NCBI RefSeq assembly: GCF_000701805.1
Contig: NZ_JNJW01000002.1
Location: forward strand, 42,402-106,401
Source of the DNA: Mycoplasmopsis iners ATCC 19705
GTDB taxonomy: Bacteria; Bacillota_I; Bacilli_A; Mycoplasmatales; Metamycoplasmataceae
Length of the DNA: 64,000 nucleotides
Direction: 5' to 3'
Program-made: the position numbers and the translations under genes
Notes under the pieces: generated by a model
Database searches by the model: none
What the model saw: only the letters and a program-made list of their open reading frames with translations
Told to the model about the DNA's origin: nothing
In this document: positions 21,902-33,147 of the stretch, in pieces
Numbering within the stretch: position 1 is the stretch's first letter
Layout: each line of letters begins with the position of its first letter

Positions 21902-23086
21902 TTATTTAATAATGCTTGTAACACTACCGTAACCAACGGTGTGTCCACCTTCACGGATAGAGAATTTTGTACCTTCTTCAACAGCGATAGGAGCAATTAA
22001 TTTAACCACTAAGTCAACGTTTTCACCTGGTGTAACCATTTCACGTCCTGCTTCAAATTCAACTCCACCTGTAACGTCTGTTGTACGGAAGTAGAATTGA
22101 GGTTTGTAGTTTTTGAAGAATGGAGTGTGACGTCCACCTTCTTCTTTTGTTAATACATAGATAGCAGCTTTGAATTCTGTGTGAGGAATGATTGAACCTG
22201 GTTTAGCAATAACTTGTCCACGTTCGATTTGTGATTTTTCAATACCACGAAGTAATAAACCAGCGTTGTCACCAGCTTGAACTTCTTTAAGGTTTTTACG
22301 GAACATTTCCATACCTGTAACAACAGTTTTTTTAGTAGGTTTTAAACCAACGATTTCAACTTCTTCGTTAAGTGTTAATTTTCCACGTTCTACACGACCT
22401 GTAGCAACTGTACCACGACCTGTAATTGTGAAAACGTCTTCAACAGCCATTAAGAATGGTTTGTCGAATTCTTTAACTGGAGTTTCGATGTATGTATCTA
22501 CAGCGTCCATAAGTTCCATAATTTTTGCTTCGTATTCTGCATTGCCTTCGCTAGCTAATTTAGCTGAACCACGGATGATAGGAGCGTTGTCACCATCAAA
22601 ACCGTATTTGCTTAATAATTCTCTAACTTCCATTTCAACTAATTCAAGCATTTCTTCGTCATCAACCATATCACATTTGTTTAAGAAAACAACGATACGA
22701 GGAACACCAACTTGTTTTGAAAGAAGAATGTGTTCACGTGTTTGAGGCATAGGACCATCTGTTGCAGCAACAACTAAGATAGCACCATCCATTTGAGCAG
22801 CACCGGTAATCATGTTTTTGATGTAGTCGGCGTGACCAGGACAGTCAACGTGTGCATAGTGACGTTTTTCTGTTTCATATTCGATGTGTGAGGTATTAAT
22901 TGTAATACCACGTTTTTGTTCTTCAGGTGCATTGTCGATTGACGCATAGTCACGAGCTTCTGCTAAACCTTTTTTAGCTAATACAGTAGCAATAGCTGCT
23001 GTTAAAGTAGTTTTACCGTGGTCAACGTGTCCAATTGTACCAATATTAACGTGATCTTTATTACGATTAAAATCTAATTTTGCCAT
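21902..23086 (-). CDS. tuf: Elongation factor Tu
   Basis: 394 residues, full length. G1 GHVDHGKTT (19-27), G3 DCPGHADY and G4 NKCDMVD are present, as are domains II and III with the conserved C-terminal region [13 protein letters not shown]. It delivers aminoacyl-tRNA to the ribosome and in mycoplasmas is often also found at the surface. GC content and codon choice are richer than in neighbours, as expected for a highly expressed gene. A structured leader precedes it. Confidence 0.98.
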   Translation of the reverse strand: MAKLDFNRNKDHVNIGTIGHVDHGKTTLTAAIATVLAKKGLAEARDYASIDNAPEEQKRGITINTSHIEYETEKRHYAHVDCPGHADYIKNMITGAAQMDGAILVVAATDGPMPQTREHILLSKQVGVPRIVVFLNKCDMVDDEEMLELVEMEVRELLSKYGFDGDNAPIIRGSAKLASEGNAEYEAKIMELMDAVDTYIETPVKEFDKPFLMAVEDVFTITGRGTVATGRVERGKLTLNEEVEIVGLKPTKKTVVTGMEMFRKNLKEVQAGDNAGLLLRGIEKSQIERGQVIAKPGSIIPHTEFKAAIYVLTKEEGGRHTPFFKNYKPQFYFRTTDVTGGVEFEAGREMVTPGENVDLVVKLIAPIAVEEGTKFSIREGGHTVGYGSVTSIIK

Positions 23087-23200
23087 GTTAATCCTTTCAT
23101 ATTTTTGTTTGTTTTAGCGCTAAAACCAACCTAAGTGCAGCCTTTCATCTGCATCCTGTCCAATGCGCCGTTTATATGATTAATATTTTATATTAAATTA
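23087..23200 (-). promoter_or_regulatory. Structured leader of tuf with a perfect palindrome
   Basis: On the minus strand a locally GC-rich leader contains GCAG...CTGC pairing and the perfect palindrome TTTTAGCGCTAAAA at 23112-23125, then GAAAGGA before the ATG. An AT-rich TATAAAATATT-like box lies further upstream. The palindrome could be an operator or RNA stem; function is not known. Confidence 0.45.
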
Positions 23201-23398
23201 AAAAAATGATATTCAAATATTTTTAGTTTGCTTTGTTATTTTTTAAATGGTTTTTTAGCTATATATATTTTAATTTATGGAAAAAAATAAGTTATTTTTA
23301 TAATTTTTTAATAATAACCTTCTATTTCATTGCCTATTCATTAGTGTATTGATAATATAAAAGTGTAGATTAATATTATTAATAAATAGGGAGTAGTA
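23201..23398. other. Divergent intergenic region between tuf and the large lipoprotein
   Basis: Very AT-rich with no reading frame of note. Near the right end TTGATAATATAAAAG may hold a -10 element for the lipoprotein gene, and GGGAG at about 23389-23393 is its ribosome-binding site. Confidence 0.4.
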
Positions 23399-26300
23399 AT
23401 GAGAATTAAGAAATTATCTATTTTATTAGGAGCTGGAACTATTTCATCAATTACATTGATGGCTGCACAGTGTACTAGCGAAGAACAAATAGACAATTCA
23501 AAAGAAAGGCTATTAAATGAAGAATTAGATAAATTGGAAATTTCACCAAAAGCAGAACATCTAGATTCTTCACTTGATACTGATTTGAGCAAATACAATG
23601 TCTTGGGTATTGACACAAAACAATACACAATAGCGTTTAATAAAGTTGATCCTACTGATGAACTTAAAATTAAACATGAAAAATTCGGTAAAGCAACCAT
23701 TAATGTTTCTATAAAAGAAATTTCAAGTGGGGCAATTTCACCAAAATCAAGAACTTTTGAATTTACTAATTTAAAATTAGCTGAAAGTGTTTTTGATGAA
23801 GTTAATGCTGGTTTAGTATTAACTTTAAAAGATCCATATGTAACTGAAGAAATATTCCAAAGTCAAGGTGAAAATGGAGTTAACAAACAATACAACGGCG
23901 AATTTGATCAATATGTAACAATTTCTTCAAAAAATTATATGCGTAATGAACAAGGGTTGTTACAAGCTACATTTGTTATTACTGACAAACGTTATGAAGA
24001 TAATAAAAAAGAATTTATTAGAACATTCACTATTGATGCAATGCCAGTTGAAAAATTGAATGAGGCAGCTAGAGAAGTAACTTTTGGAACAACTTATAAT
24101 GCATACAATTTAATGAATGTTTACTTTGCTGATGGTCTTAATATCACAATTCCAAATAGCGCAATTGAAATAGAAATTGATGATAGCAGTTTTGTATTAA
24201 CTGAAGCTAAAAAAGTTCAATTTAGTTATAAAGCTAAACAAAAACAAACACAAAATTATTCAGAAATTATTACAGTTGAAGTAATGCCAGCTAATGAAGC
24301 TTTAACAGATGAAGAGTATGAAGCAATTAGCCAATTAATCACAATTAAAGCATTAAAAGGCGAAGAAGTTCCTTCAATTGAAGAGCTTGTAGAAAATCCA
24401 GCTGAATGAACAACAGTTGTAAATGAATATAGCGACTATGTTGCCGTTACTATCTTATCAGCTGAAAAACAAGAAGATTCAAATATAGTTAATGTTAAGT
24501 ATAAATTAACTGATAAGTTTGCTGAAAGTGGAGAAAGCCAAGAAATTACTGTTGAAATTACAGGCCTTATTTCTAAAGCTAAAAAAGACTTAGCTAATGC
24601 TGAAAAAATCGCAACAGCGGGTTATGAAGGAGATATTGCTAACCTTGATGCAAATGAATTAGAAATTGCTAAAGTTACTGTTACTACAACAGAAGGCTAT
24701 ATGGCAATAGAAAAAGCTTTTGTTAATGAACAAGCTACAACTGATGAGCTTGATAATGGCTATAGAGAAGTAAAATTCAAACTTCAAAAAGATGAAACAG
24801 TTTCAGAAAATTTCATTACTAGAAGACTTGAAACACACAAAACAAGTAAAGAATACATATTAGATAAGCGTGAAATAATGAGAGGCTTTACTTTGGTTCA
24901 AAACGCTAAGGTTAAAGAAATTTTAAGCACTAAAGAAAATGGCGCTATCTTGGCATATAACTATAGAGAAGCAGCTGTTATGGAAAATGACATTGTGTTG
25001 TTCACATTAGGAGAAAGCGGAGTACCTATCAAGAGTTCTAATGTAACTACATATGCTAGTGATGGCGAAAAAATGGTTAATGGTAAAGTTCAATTAGTAG
25101 TAAATGGTGAAGGTAATGATAAAGAATATTCATTAACTTTCACTATTGGTAGATATAACTTTGATGAAAGCCTTAGACGTATGGACAACAAAGTAACCAC
25201 AACTACTCCTGCTAAATTAAACACAATATATACACAAAGCGAACTTGAAGCAAAAGCAACAGAATTCAATGAAACTATTGATTATCCAAACAAGGAAACT
25301 ACATTGGCTGTTAATGCAGAACAAGCTAATTTAACCAAAGGTGAATTAAATGGCTTAACATTTGAAATCACTTCATGAATTCCAAACCAAAACCAAGGCG
25401 AAATTAATATTACCTACAAATTAAGCCAAGAACAAACTGGCATGACTGTTGAAGTTATTAAAAACAAAACAATTAACGGTTTTAAACAAGGTGCATTAAC
25501 AAATGTTTTAGATGACACAACAGCAGAATTAGAAAACAAAAGCGAAGTGCTACCAACCAATGTTGAGGCTAACAATATCAAGATTATGAAAGACAATGCC
25601 GAATTAGTAATTGAAGAAGGCATTACTGTTACAAAATCAATTGAAGATGCAAACGATTCACTTGGAACATTAACATTTGTCGTAACTTTAACAAAAGATG
25701 ATGACAAATTTGTTAAAAAATATGAGTTAAGTGGCTTTAAACAAGGCAATCCTTTAGATGTTGAAGAAATAGCAACACATTTAACAGCAACATTTAATGG
25801 TGATAAAGAATCAACTAATGCTTATAGAGTAACAAATGAAAATATTACTTTAGCTCTTGATAGCGATCAAAAAGAAAAAGTTGATTTAACAATGGGTGAA
25901 TTAAAAATTAATGCTGAAACAGGAGTTGTGGTTGTTCCAGTTACAGTAGCAAACAAAGAAGATTCATCAAATTCAACAACTAAAGAAATTACAATTGATG
26001 GATTCCAACTAGCTCTTGCTGATTGAGCAGTTCCATTTGCTAAAAACAAGAACTTGTTCGTAATTGATGAATCTGATAAAGCAGCTCTTAAAGAACATGT
26101 GTCAGGAAAATTGAAAGATGGTATGTACCTAATTAGAATTGATGCAAATGTAATTAAGCCTCAAAGCAAAAAAGATAAAAACATTGATTTAAAAATTAAA
26201 ATCAATCCAGAAGCAATTCAAGCTCAAACATCAGTTGATGGTCAAGCAATTAACACTCACGGTAGAGAAGGAATGACAATTTCTAATGCTACAAAACTAA

Positions 26301-26419
26301 AAGGAACTACTAAGGGTGTTGGTTTATATTTAATTGAAGACAAAGTTGTTATTAAATTCGTTCTTCTAACAGGAAGTGGCGAAAGAATTGAAACCATCTA
26401 TGAACAAGAATTAGCTTAA
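23399..26419 (+). CDS. Large surface lipoprotein with repeated domains (Lipoprotein_17-like)
   Basis: 1006 residues. A signal peptide ends in MAAQC (Cys 25). The mature part is acidic, rich in Glu, Lys, Thr and Asn, without other membrane segments. Motifs recur at roughly 90-120-residue intervals: a gap, a ...V..KS/TIEDANDSLG-type strand region, then phrases such as INGFKQGAL, LSGFKQGNP and IDGFQLAL. This resembles the repeated domain of mycoplasma variable surface lipoproteins (Lipoprotein_17 family). It is probably an abundant, antigenic surface protein. Its 3' end and terminator are duplicated on the far side of the neighbouring IS element. Confidence 0.85.
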
Positions 26420-26471
26420 CGCTCTAAAAAAACAAGCAAAATAGCTTGTTTTTTTTCGCCTAAATTACCTA
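26353..26471. repeat. 119-bp direct repeat, left copy (IS target duplication)
   Basis: Identical to 28339-28457. It contains the last 22 codons of the lipoprotein gene including its stop, the terminator, and the following bases up to TACCTA. It abuts the left inverted repeat of the IS. Confidence 0.95.
26426..26455 (+). terminator. Terminator of the large lipoprotein gene
   Basis: AAAAAACAAGC-AAAATA-GCTTGTTTTTTTT. A second identical copy lies in the right direct repeat. Confidence 0.93.
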
Positions 26472-26518
26472 CCTGAGTTTCCAAGTTGGAAGCTCATTTT
26501 TTATAATTTTTAAACCCT

Positions 26519-26541
26519 ACTTATATACTACGTATATAAGT
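26519..26541. repeat. Palindrome inside the IS, upstream of the transposase
   Basis: Arms ACTTATATAC and GTATATAAGT (10 bp, perfect) with a 3-base loop. Confidence 0.8.
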
Positions 26542-26591
26542 AAAAAATCAAAAAATTTTTATTTTTTACAATGATTACAATGATAATAGTG

Positions 26592-26597
26592 TATAAT
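26592..26597 (+). promoter_or_regulatory. -10 box of the transposase gene (leaderless type)
   Basis: TATAAT ending 6 bases before ATG 26604. Confidence 0.6.
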
Positions 26598-26603
26598 TAG
26601 GGC

Positions 26604-28259
26604 ATGAGCAATTACATTTTATATAAAAGAAACAACCCAAAAGGTATCTATTTAGCAATCGGAATTTCAAAAGGTTATGGTAAAGGAATTGGTGATTTAG
26701 TTGGTTTAGGATATTGAGATGAAATCAAAGATAAATATTCTTTGCAAAACATTGATGATCTAAAGGCAATTGCAAAATTAGTTCCATTTACAAACAACAA
26801 AATTGAAGCAAAGAGCAAATTTTTCGAATTGTTAGAGCCAACATCTGTTGAAACTAATGTTAAAAATGTTGGAATTGATTTAATTTACAAAATTATCAAA
26901 GAACTAAACTTATTCAGTTCATTGCTGAAAAGCAAGCACAAATCATTAGAAGAAGTTCTTGAATTTATCATTGGAACCAGAATTATTTTTCCAAGAAGCT
27001 ACATTTGTCAATATAAAAACAAAAATGATTTTTTGCACAATATTGAAATCAAAAAATCATCAATTTATAACTATTTTGATACTTTTTTAACAAACAAAGA
27101 AACTATTTTGTTCAATCTTTACAATAAATTACAAGAATTAACTAATAGAAACAGTAAACAATTACACTTCGACAATACAACTGTTTATTTTGAAAGTTTT
27201 TCAAGAAAAGGCGTAAGACAAAAAGGTTTTTCAAAAGATGGCAAGCATGATGAAGACCAAATAGTAATAGCAATGGCAACAGACAATAATGGAATACCTT
27301 TTCATTACAAAATTTTTGAAGGAAATACTGCCGATTCACAAACTTTAATTAAGTTTTTAATTGAAATGGAAAGAATTTACAAGATTAAAGACGTAACCAT
27401 TATTGCCGACAGAGGAATTAGTCAAAATGCTAACTTAAGATTTTTAGAACAAAAAGGCTATAAATACATTGTTCAAAAACGCATCGATAACCTTAGCGAA
27501 ACAGACAAAAAATTCATAATTGAAGATAAAGATTATATGTTGGAACATGAAATTTTTTCAAAAAGCAGATTTGTGGAATCTGTTTGAGCAAACAATAGAA
27601 AAAAGAAAAGATTTAATCAAACTCTTAGAAAACAAATAGTTTATTTTAGCCCAGCAAAAGAAAAGCTTGACAGAATAAAAAGAGCTTTTTCGATAGCGAA
27701 ATATGAGAAAAAATCAATAAATAATGTAATTTGCTTAAGTGATCTTATTCCAGAATATAAGAAAAAATATATGGATGTTGAGGGCAAAACAATTGCAAAA
27801 TTAAATTACTCTAAAATTAAAAAAATAGCTGATCAAGATGGTTTCTATATGATTGAAACCAACATACCAGATTTAACAGCGCAAAGAGCTAATGAAATTT
27901 ATAGACAACAATGAAAAATTGAAGAAGGTTTTAGAACATTGAAATCTTCGCTTGAAGTTAGACCAATGTTTGTTCATAAAGATTCTCACATTCAAGCGCA
28001 TGTTTTCTTGTGTTTCTTAGCGTTGATTGTCTTAAAATACTCAATATACAAACTTAAAAAGTTCTATGAAGATAACGGCGAAATTCAAAAAGTAACTATG
28101 AATATGTTTATAGATGCCTTAAAACTTATAACAATAACAACTAAAACTGTAAATGGTAAAGTTGTTGGTGAAATTATTAATAATTTAGATCCAAACCATT
28201 ACGAATTAAACAAAATATATAAAGATTTTTCATTTGTTATAGAAAATCTATCATTGTAG
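26604..28259 (+). CDS. IS1634/IS4-type DDE transposase
   Basis: 551 residues, read through several Trp-TGA codons, no frameshift. The catalytic core shows the second Asp in IIADRGIS (near residue 270) and the C-terminal YREK-like signature YRQQWKIEEGFRTLK (near residues 434-448). The first Asp is expected in LHFDNTTVYFE (near residue 190). This arrangement places it in the IS4 superfamily, IS1634 branch. The gene appears intact, so the element may be active. TATAAT lies 6 bases before the ATG. Confidence 0.93.
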
Positions 28260-28270
28260 TTAAAAATAAC

Positions 28271-28312
28271 AAAAAAACGAAAGCGCCTTATTTATAGGTG
28301 TTTTCGTTTTTT
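28271..28312 (+). terminator. Terminator of the IS transposase gene
   Basis: Long stem AAAAAACGAAAGCGCCT / AGGTGTTTTCGTTTTTT with a T tail, inside the element. Confidence 0.9.
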
Positions 28313-28338
28313 AGCCCTTTTTAACTTGGAAACTCAGG

Positions 28339-28457
28339 TAAATTCGTTCTTCTAACAGGAAGTGGCGAAAGAATTGAAACCATCTATGAACAAGAATTAG
28401 CTTAACGCTCTAAAAAAACAAGCAAAATAGCTTGTTTTTTTTCGCCTAAATTACCTA
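28339..28457. repeat. 119-bp direct repeat, right copy (IS target duplication)
   Basis: Identical to 26353-26471. It carries an orphan copy of the lipoprotein's last 22 codons and terminator. Confidence 0.95.
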
Positions 28458-28481
28458 TGAAAAAGCATTTTAAGAAATTGG

Positions 28482-30638
28482 TTATATCAAAACATTAATG
28501 TCTTGATATTGCGTGTAACCCACATCGTTCAAAGGTTTTTCAAATTGAATTTGTACAATTTGTTTTGAATATTGGTTTATTAATGAATATGCAGAAGTGT
28601 TTGCTTGAACTGAAAAAATTAGATCAATTGCTTTTATTAATGATAGTTGATCTTGAAGTTTTAAACTTTGTAAAATATTGACTAACTCATTTTTATAGTT
28701 AGTTATGTCTTCAATTGTTATTTCTTTTATGTTTTTGTGTGTCGTTTTGCTTAAAATGTCAATTAACATTTGAATTGAAGTAAAAGTCTTATCAAACAAA
28801 ATACTATTTGCGTCTTGTTTCATATTAACCTTTAAAACAGTTAATAATGGAATATTTTTATTACTTAAAAGTGAAAATATATAGTTGCTAAATGAAGAGT
28901 TATAAAAAGTTTCTTCAAAATATTTTAAATAATATGAATTGTCGTTTTTTTCAACAAATTTAAACGTTGGCTTTAATCTTGAATCTAAATTCCTGTAAAT
29001 ATTCGTTATTCAATCAAACAATTGTTTCAATTGATAACTTTCTTCTTCAAATACTGGAATTTCTCATTCAAGGATTTCTGATGAATCTAAAGAATAAATG
29101 GTATATAACTGATCTAAAATATTTTTCATTTTAGCCTTTAAAACAGCTATTTTAGGGTTTTGTAAAGCTTTTTCTAAATTTAAAACATTTGCTTGATATT
29201 GCTTTTCAAAATCGTATTTATTAACAAAAATCAAGTCATTGGTACTTGTATTTTCAAAATATAAGTTATTAATATAATCTTCAAATTCTGCTATTTTAGC
29301 ACTTTTGTATTGATAAGAATCGATTGCATCAAAAACTAAATTTTGCGGACTCAAACTATTTCAATAATTATCAAAATTATTAATTTTTTGTAATGCGTAA
29401 GGGTTAATCAACATAGAAAGTAAATTTCTAAAATTAAGGTTTAATTGATTTATTTCGCCATTAATTAAATCGCCAAAAAAAGCTTTTTTAAAGGCGTTAT
29501 TGTATTTTGGATTGTTTGTTTGTAAACTTTCTAAATTAATTAAATATTTATTACCATTGGTAAAACTATTGTTTTGACTGAAATAATTTAATCCGTAAAT
29601 AACAGTATTATTATTGATCTCATTTTGTTGTGTTGAATTAAGCAAATTGAAATCTGCTTCAGAAATCAAATTTTGTTTAAAAGCTTCTACTAATTGCAAT
29701 TGGTAAGTGCTTATATCTATTGGAACAGGATTGTATTTTAAAATAACTTCTTCAAGTTTATAATCACTTATTTTAAAATTAACTACAGGATAGTCTTCAT
29801 TTTTATGAAAAATTTGTTTGTCAAACGAATTGTAAGCCAATAAATAAGGGCTGGCAAATTTGATATCTTCAAGCCTTAAATTTTCTGAACTTTCATAAAA
29901 AGGCATAGGGTTAAAAATTAAATTATTTGGTATTTCTTCTAAAGTGAAACTAGCTAAATTTGTGTTTGAATTTTCAAGTAATTCAAATGTTATCCCTGTA
30001 GCAAAATTTGTTATATTTGGCTGTTTTATAGCGTAATTAGCAAATAAATTTTGTGAATTATCTCAATCATTTTGCAAAGAACGCCAATAGTCTGAATAAG
30101 CTATAAAATCACCTGATCTTTCGCTATTATTATGTACATAAAAAGCTTGCTTTAAAGAAAAAGAAATACTTTTAGCTTTTGATAAATTATTGAAAAAACT
30201 TTGTGAATTAATATTTCTTTCATTCTCCGAATAAATTTGTTTAATGCCCGTTCTATCATTTGCTGATAAAACAAAATTATCAACTTCATCACTGTCATAA
30301 ACATAAACTGAGTTATCTTTTAAAGTTAATGTTATTCTGCTTGCTAGACCAAAAGATAAATGTTTTGTGCTTACTTTAAAAAATGTTTTATTTAATGAAT
30401 CATATTTTGCTTTCCCATTAAATTCTCAACGAATCAATGGCGAGTGCAATAAAGCTTCATAATCAGTTTCTACTCTTTTAACTTTATTAATTAAATAATT
30501 ATTGGTAATTGGATTGGCACTATTAAATTCTTTAATATATGTTTTGCTTGAACTTGCTTCTCTAATATTACATGCTGTTGCAATTAATGGCAAGGTTGTT
30601 AAAGAAGAAATTAATGATAATTTAAAGATCTTGTTCAT
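28482..30638 (-). CDS. OppA-like substrate-binding lipoprotein
   Basis: 718 residues. The signal peptide ends in IATAC (Cys 23). The protein is hydrophilic and lies directly after two peptide-type ABC permeases (0-base gap), so it is most likely their binding protein. The segment FRNLLSMLINPYALQKI resembles the IRQALSYAID-type region of family-5 solute-binding proteins, and overall size fits mycoplasma OppA. Similarity is low by eye and no ATP-binding site is evident. Several TGA codons are read as Trp. Confidence 0.75.
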
Positions 30639-31733
30639 TTAAGCTCTCCTTTTTTCCTCTTTTGGATTATAAGCAACATAAAGATTAATACCAAATAGTT
30701 TTGTTAATAAAACAAAACCAGAAATTAAAACAATTGCAAATACAACATAACTAACATTGGAATAATCAATAATTATTTGTTTGAAAATATTGCCTATGTT
30801 TAAAGTATTTTCAAGTCCTTTAACATTAAAGAATGCTAACGAACTTAAAACCAAAATGTTTAATGAAATATTTTCAGTTATCAAGCTAATAGCCAACATT
30901 AAAACTTGTGGCAAAATATACTTACAAATAATTCTAAAATTACCCAAACCAACTGTTTTATAGCTTAATATGTATTCTTGATTGCAAATTGAGATTGTTT
31001 TATTATAAGCTAAATAAAAGAAATTAATAAAGCCGAATAAAGTTAAAAATAAAACTGCTTTTAAGTTGGTGTAAGCTGTGGCTTGAAAAATCAAAATTAT
31101 AATGATCAAAAAAGGAATTATTGTAAAAGTATTAAACAAAAAATAACTAATTTGAATTGCTTTTTTCTTAGAAAAATAACCAAAAATTGTGCCTAAAAGC
31201 ACTCCTAATAACATTTGCAAAATTGATATGCTAATAGTAAATCAAATTGTTCAACCAAGTGAATGAATTAAATTGCTAAATCTGCTAAATCCATTAGCAT
31301 TTGTGCCAAAAAATAAAATAAATTTTTTATGATAAATTGTTTCCAACAATAAATAAGCGTCATACACAACATTAACTTTATCAACCGCTTGTGTTTCGCT
31401 AATTATAATTCTTGGATCAATAGCATTTTGTTGCTTAATTAGTTCATAAATAGGACTATCAAAAGTAAACTTTTGAAACACTAACGGACTTGAATAATTA
31501 GGCAACCCGTTAAATAAAATATTATTTTCAATTTTTGTATAAGGTTGATAAGGATAAAAAATTATTGATAAATAAATAAATAGTAAGAAAGCAATTATTA
31601 ATCCGACAATTAATCAATTGATTTTTAAAGCAAAAAATCTCTTTCAATATCTGACAAAAGTACTTTGTTTGTTTGTTAAAGAAAAAGGCTGAATTTTGCT
31701 TTTGGCAAAGCTAAATAAATTAAATTTATTCAT
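30639..31733 (-). CDS. oppC: Oligopeptide-type ABC permease (OppC-like)
   Basis: 364 residues. A hydrophobic segment near residues 35-60 is followed by a large extracellular loop and a C-terminal block of four to five segments, the OppC layout. The cytoplasmic coupling loop (YKTVGLGNFRIICKYILPQV) corresponds to the EAA motif of importers. It overlaps oppB by 8 bases and abuts the lipoprotein gene. Together with OppB it would form the peptide channel. Confidence 0.8.
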
Positions 31734-32679
31734 TAGTTAGCCCCTTTCTTTTCAACATCGATTTTAAGTTTAAAATTAAATGACTTTTAGCGCTTTGACC
31801 TATAAATAAGTTATTTAAGGCAATATAAGTTGTTTCGCTAATCAAATTTAAAGTTAGAAAAATTAACAAATTAATAGTTATAAAACACATTAAAACATTA
31901 ATTTCTTTCATTTGGAACATACTAATAATTAATAATGATTGACCTGGTATTTGAAATACTCTTTCTAAAATAAAACTTATGCTTAATGTGATTGCTAAAA
32001 TTGTTATGCTTTGTGACACTAAATTAGCAATTATTTTTTTAAAGACTGTTTTGTTAAAAATATCATAATTTGACATACCAATTGCTTTCATTTGCACAAC
32101 ATAATTTTCTGATAACGTCTGTAAAATAGTGTTTTTGGTTACCGTTGAAATATAACTAATTGGTAAAAGAGAAAGCAAGCAAACAGGTATTATTAATGAC
32201 GCAATATTTCACCAAATGCCATATTCATCTGGTTTTAAATACATTATTGGAATGTCATTATTTTGCGCAATTACTATCATTATTGGAGCTAATATGAATG
32301 TTGGAATTGAAATGGCAGCAAAAACAAAAATTGATACAAATTTTTCAGAAATGCTATTGTGTTTATAGCCGATAAAAATGCCAATTGATATACCTAAAAT
32401 TATTGAAAAGCAAATTGTTAATATTAGAAATAAAAGACTATGATAGAAATAACTTCAAAACAAATCAAAAGCACTATTAAATGTTAGTTTTAAAGATTTT
32501 GTATATAGCTCTCCAAAACCATTGAATACGTTTTTAAGAAAATTAAATAGTTCGCTAATTATTGGTTTGTTGCTGTTAGCAATTGAAGAATATAAAAAAA
32601 CATAGGCACATATTATTACTAAGGCGAATGTACCTATTGAAAAAAATATTTTTTTAGAAAAATAATTAATAAAGCGCAT
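31726..32679 (-). CDS. oppB: Oligopeptide-type ABC permease (OppB-like)
   Basis: 317 residues with an N-terminal hydrophobic segment and a C-terminal membrane block. The EAA-type loop is ENYVVQMKAIGMSNYDIFNK and RVFQIPGQSLL follows, both characteristic of OppB/DppB proteins. GAAAGG lies 6 bases before the ATG. Only 36 bases separate it from the HPr gene upstream, with no terminator seen, so they may be cotranscribed. Confidence 0.82.
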
Positions 32680-32715
32680 GTTTTTGCCTTTCTACTAGGC
32701 AAATAAGAAAAATAA

Positions 32716-32985
32716 CTAAATTAAGTCGTTATCTGCAAATGCCTTTTGTAATACTTCAATTGCTTGTTCTTCGTCTTCTCCGTTGGCTTTAACTGTAAAT
32801 GAATCTTTGTTACGTAAATTTAAAGCGATTGCCATCATTAATGATTTCAAGTTGGCTGATTTACCTGTTTGATTTGAAACAATAGTAATATCGCTTTTGA
32901 ATTGAGAAGCCAAAGCAACAATTTGACTAGCTGGACGAGCGTGAAGACCGATTGGATCAATAATTTTTGCTGTAAATGTTTTCAT
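32716..32985 (-). CDS. ptsH: Phosphocarrier protein HPr
   Basis: 89 residues. GLHARPAS carries His 15, the site phosphorylated by enzyme I. The regulatory serine motif is NLKSLM, Ser 48. HPr relays phosphate to PTS sugar permeases and, via HPr kinase, can signal carbon status. The promoter shows TATAAT (33015-33020, minus strand) and AGGAGA before the ATG. Confidence 0.97.
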   Translation of the reverse strand: MKTFTAKIIDPIGLHARPASQIVALASQFKSDITIVSNQTGKSANLKSLMMAIALNLRNKDSFTVKANGEDEEQAIEVLQKAFADNDLI

Positions 32986-33014
32986 AAATTCTCCTACATT
33001 CTTAATTCTGTTAT

Positions 33015-33020
33015 ATTATA
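33015..33020 (-). promoter_or_regulatory. -10 box of ptsH
   Basis: TATAAT on the minus strand, 30 bases upstream of the ATG, with a normal ribosome-binding site between. Confidence 0.65.
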
Positions 33021-33132
33021 CCAAATCACATTCAAATTACTTTTGGCATTCGACTAGTTCATTAAAAATCATTTTCAAGCTTAAAATAATGTTATTTTGT
33101 TAATCTCATAACAATTTAATATACAAATTAAG

Positions 33133-33138
33133 TATAAT
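33133..33138 (+). promoter_or_regulatory. -10 box of argS (leaderless type)
   Basis: TATAAT ending 9 bases before ATG 33148; no ribosome-binding site between. Confidence 0.6.
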
Positions 33139-33147
33139 ATAAACATT

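Larger units (their letters stand above)
26472..28338 (+). mobile_element. IS1634-type insertion sequence, complete
   Basis: An 1867-bp element with 16-bp perfect terminal inverted repeats (CCTGAGTTTCCAAGTT at 26472 and its complement ending at 28338). It holds one intact DDE transposase gene and its own terminator. It is bounded by exact 119-bp direct repeats, far longer than for most IS. IS1634 of Mycoplasma mycoides is known for long, variable target duplications, so the type assignment is supported by both the protein and the duplication. Confidence 0.93.

Noticed and set aside
22428..22745. A 105-codon plus-strand frame inside tuf
   Set aside because: It is antisense to a highly conserved gene with strong codon bias; such mirrored frames are common there.
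24410..25400. Frameshifts or pseudogene status of the large lipoprotein
   Set aside because: All interruptions are TGA codons in one frame and are read as Trp.
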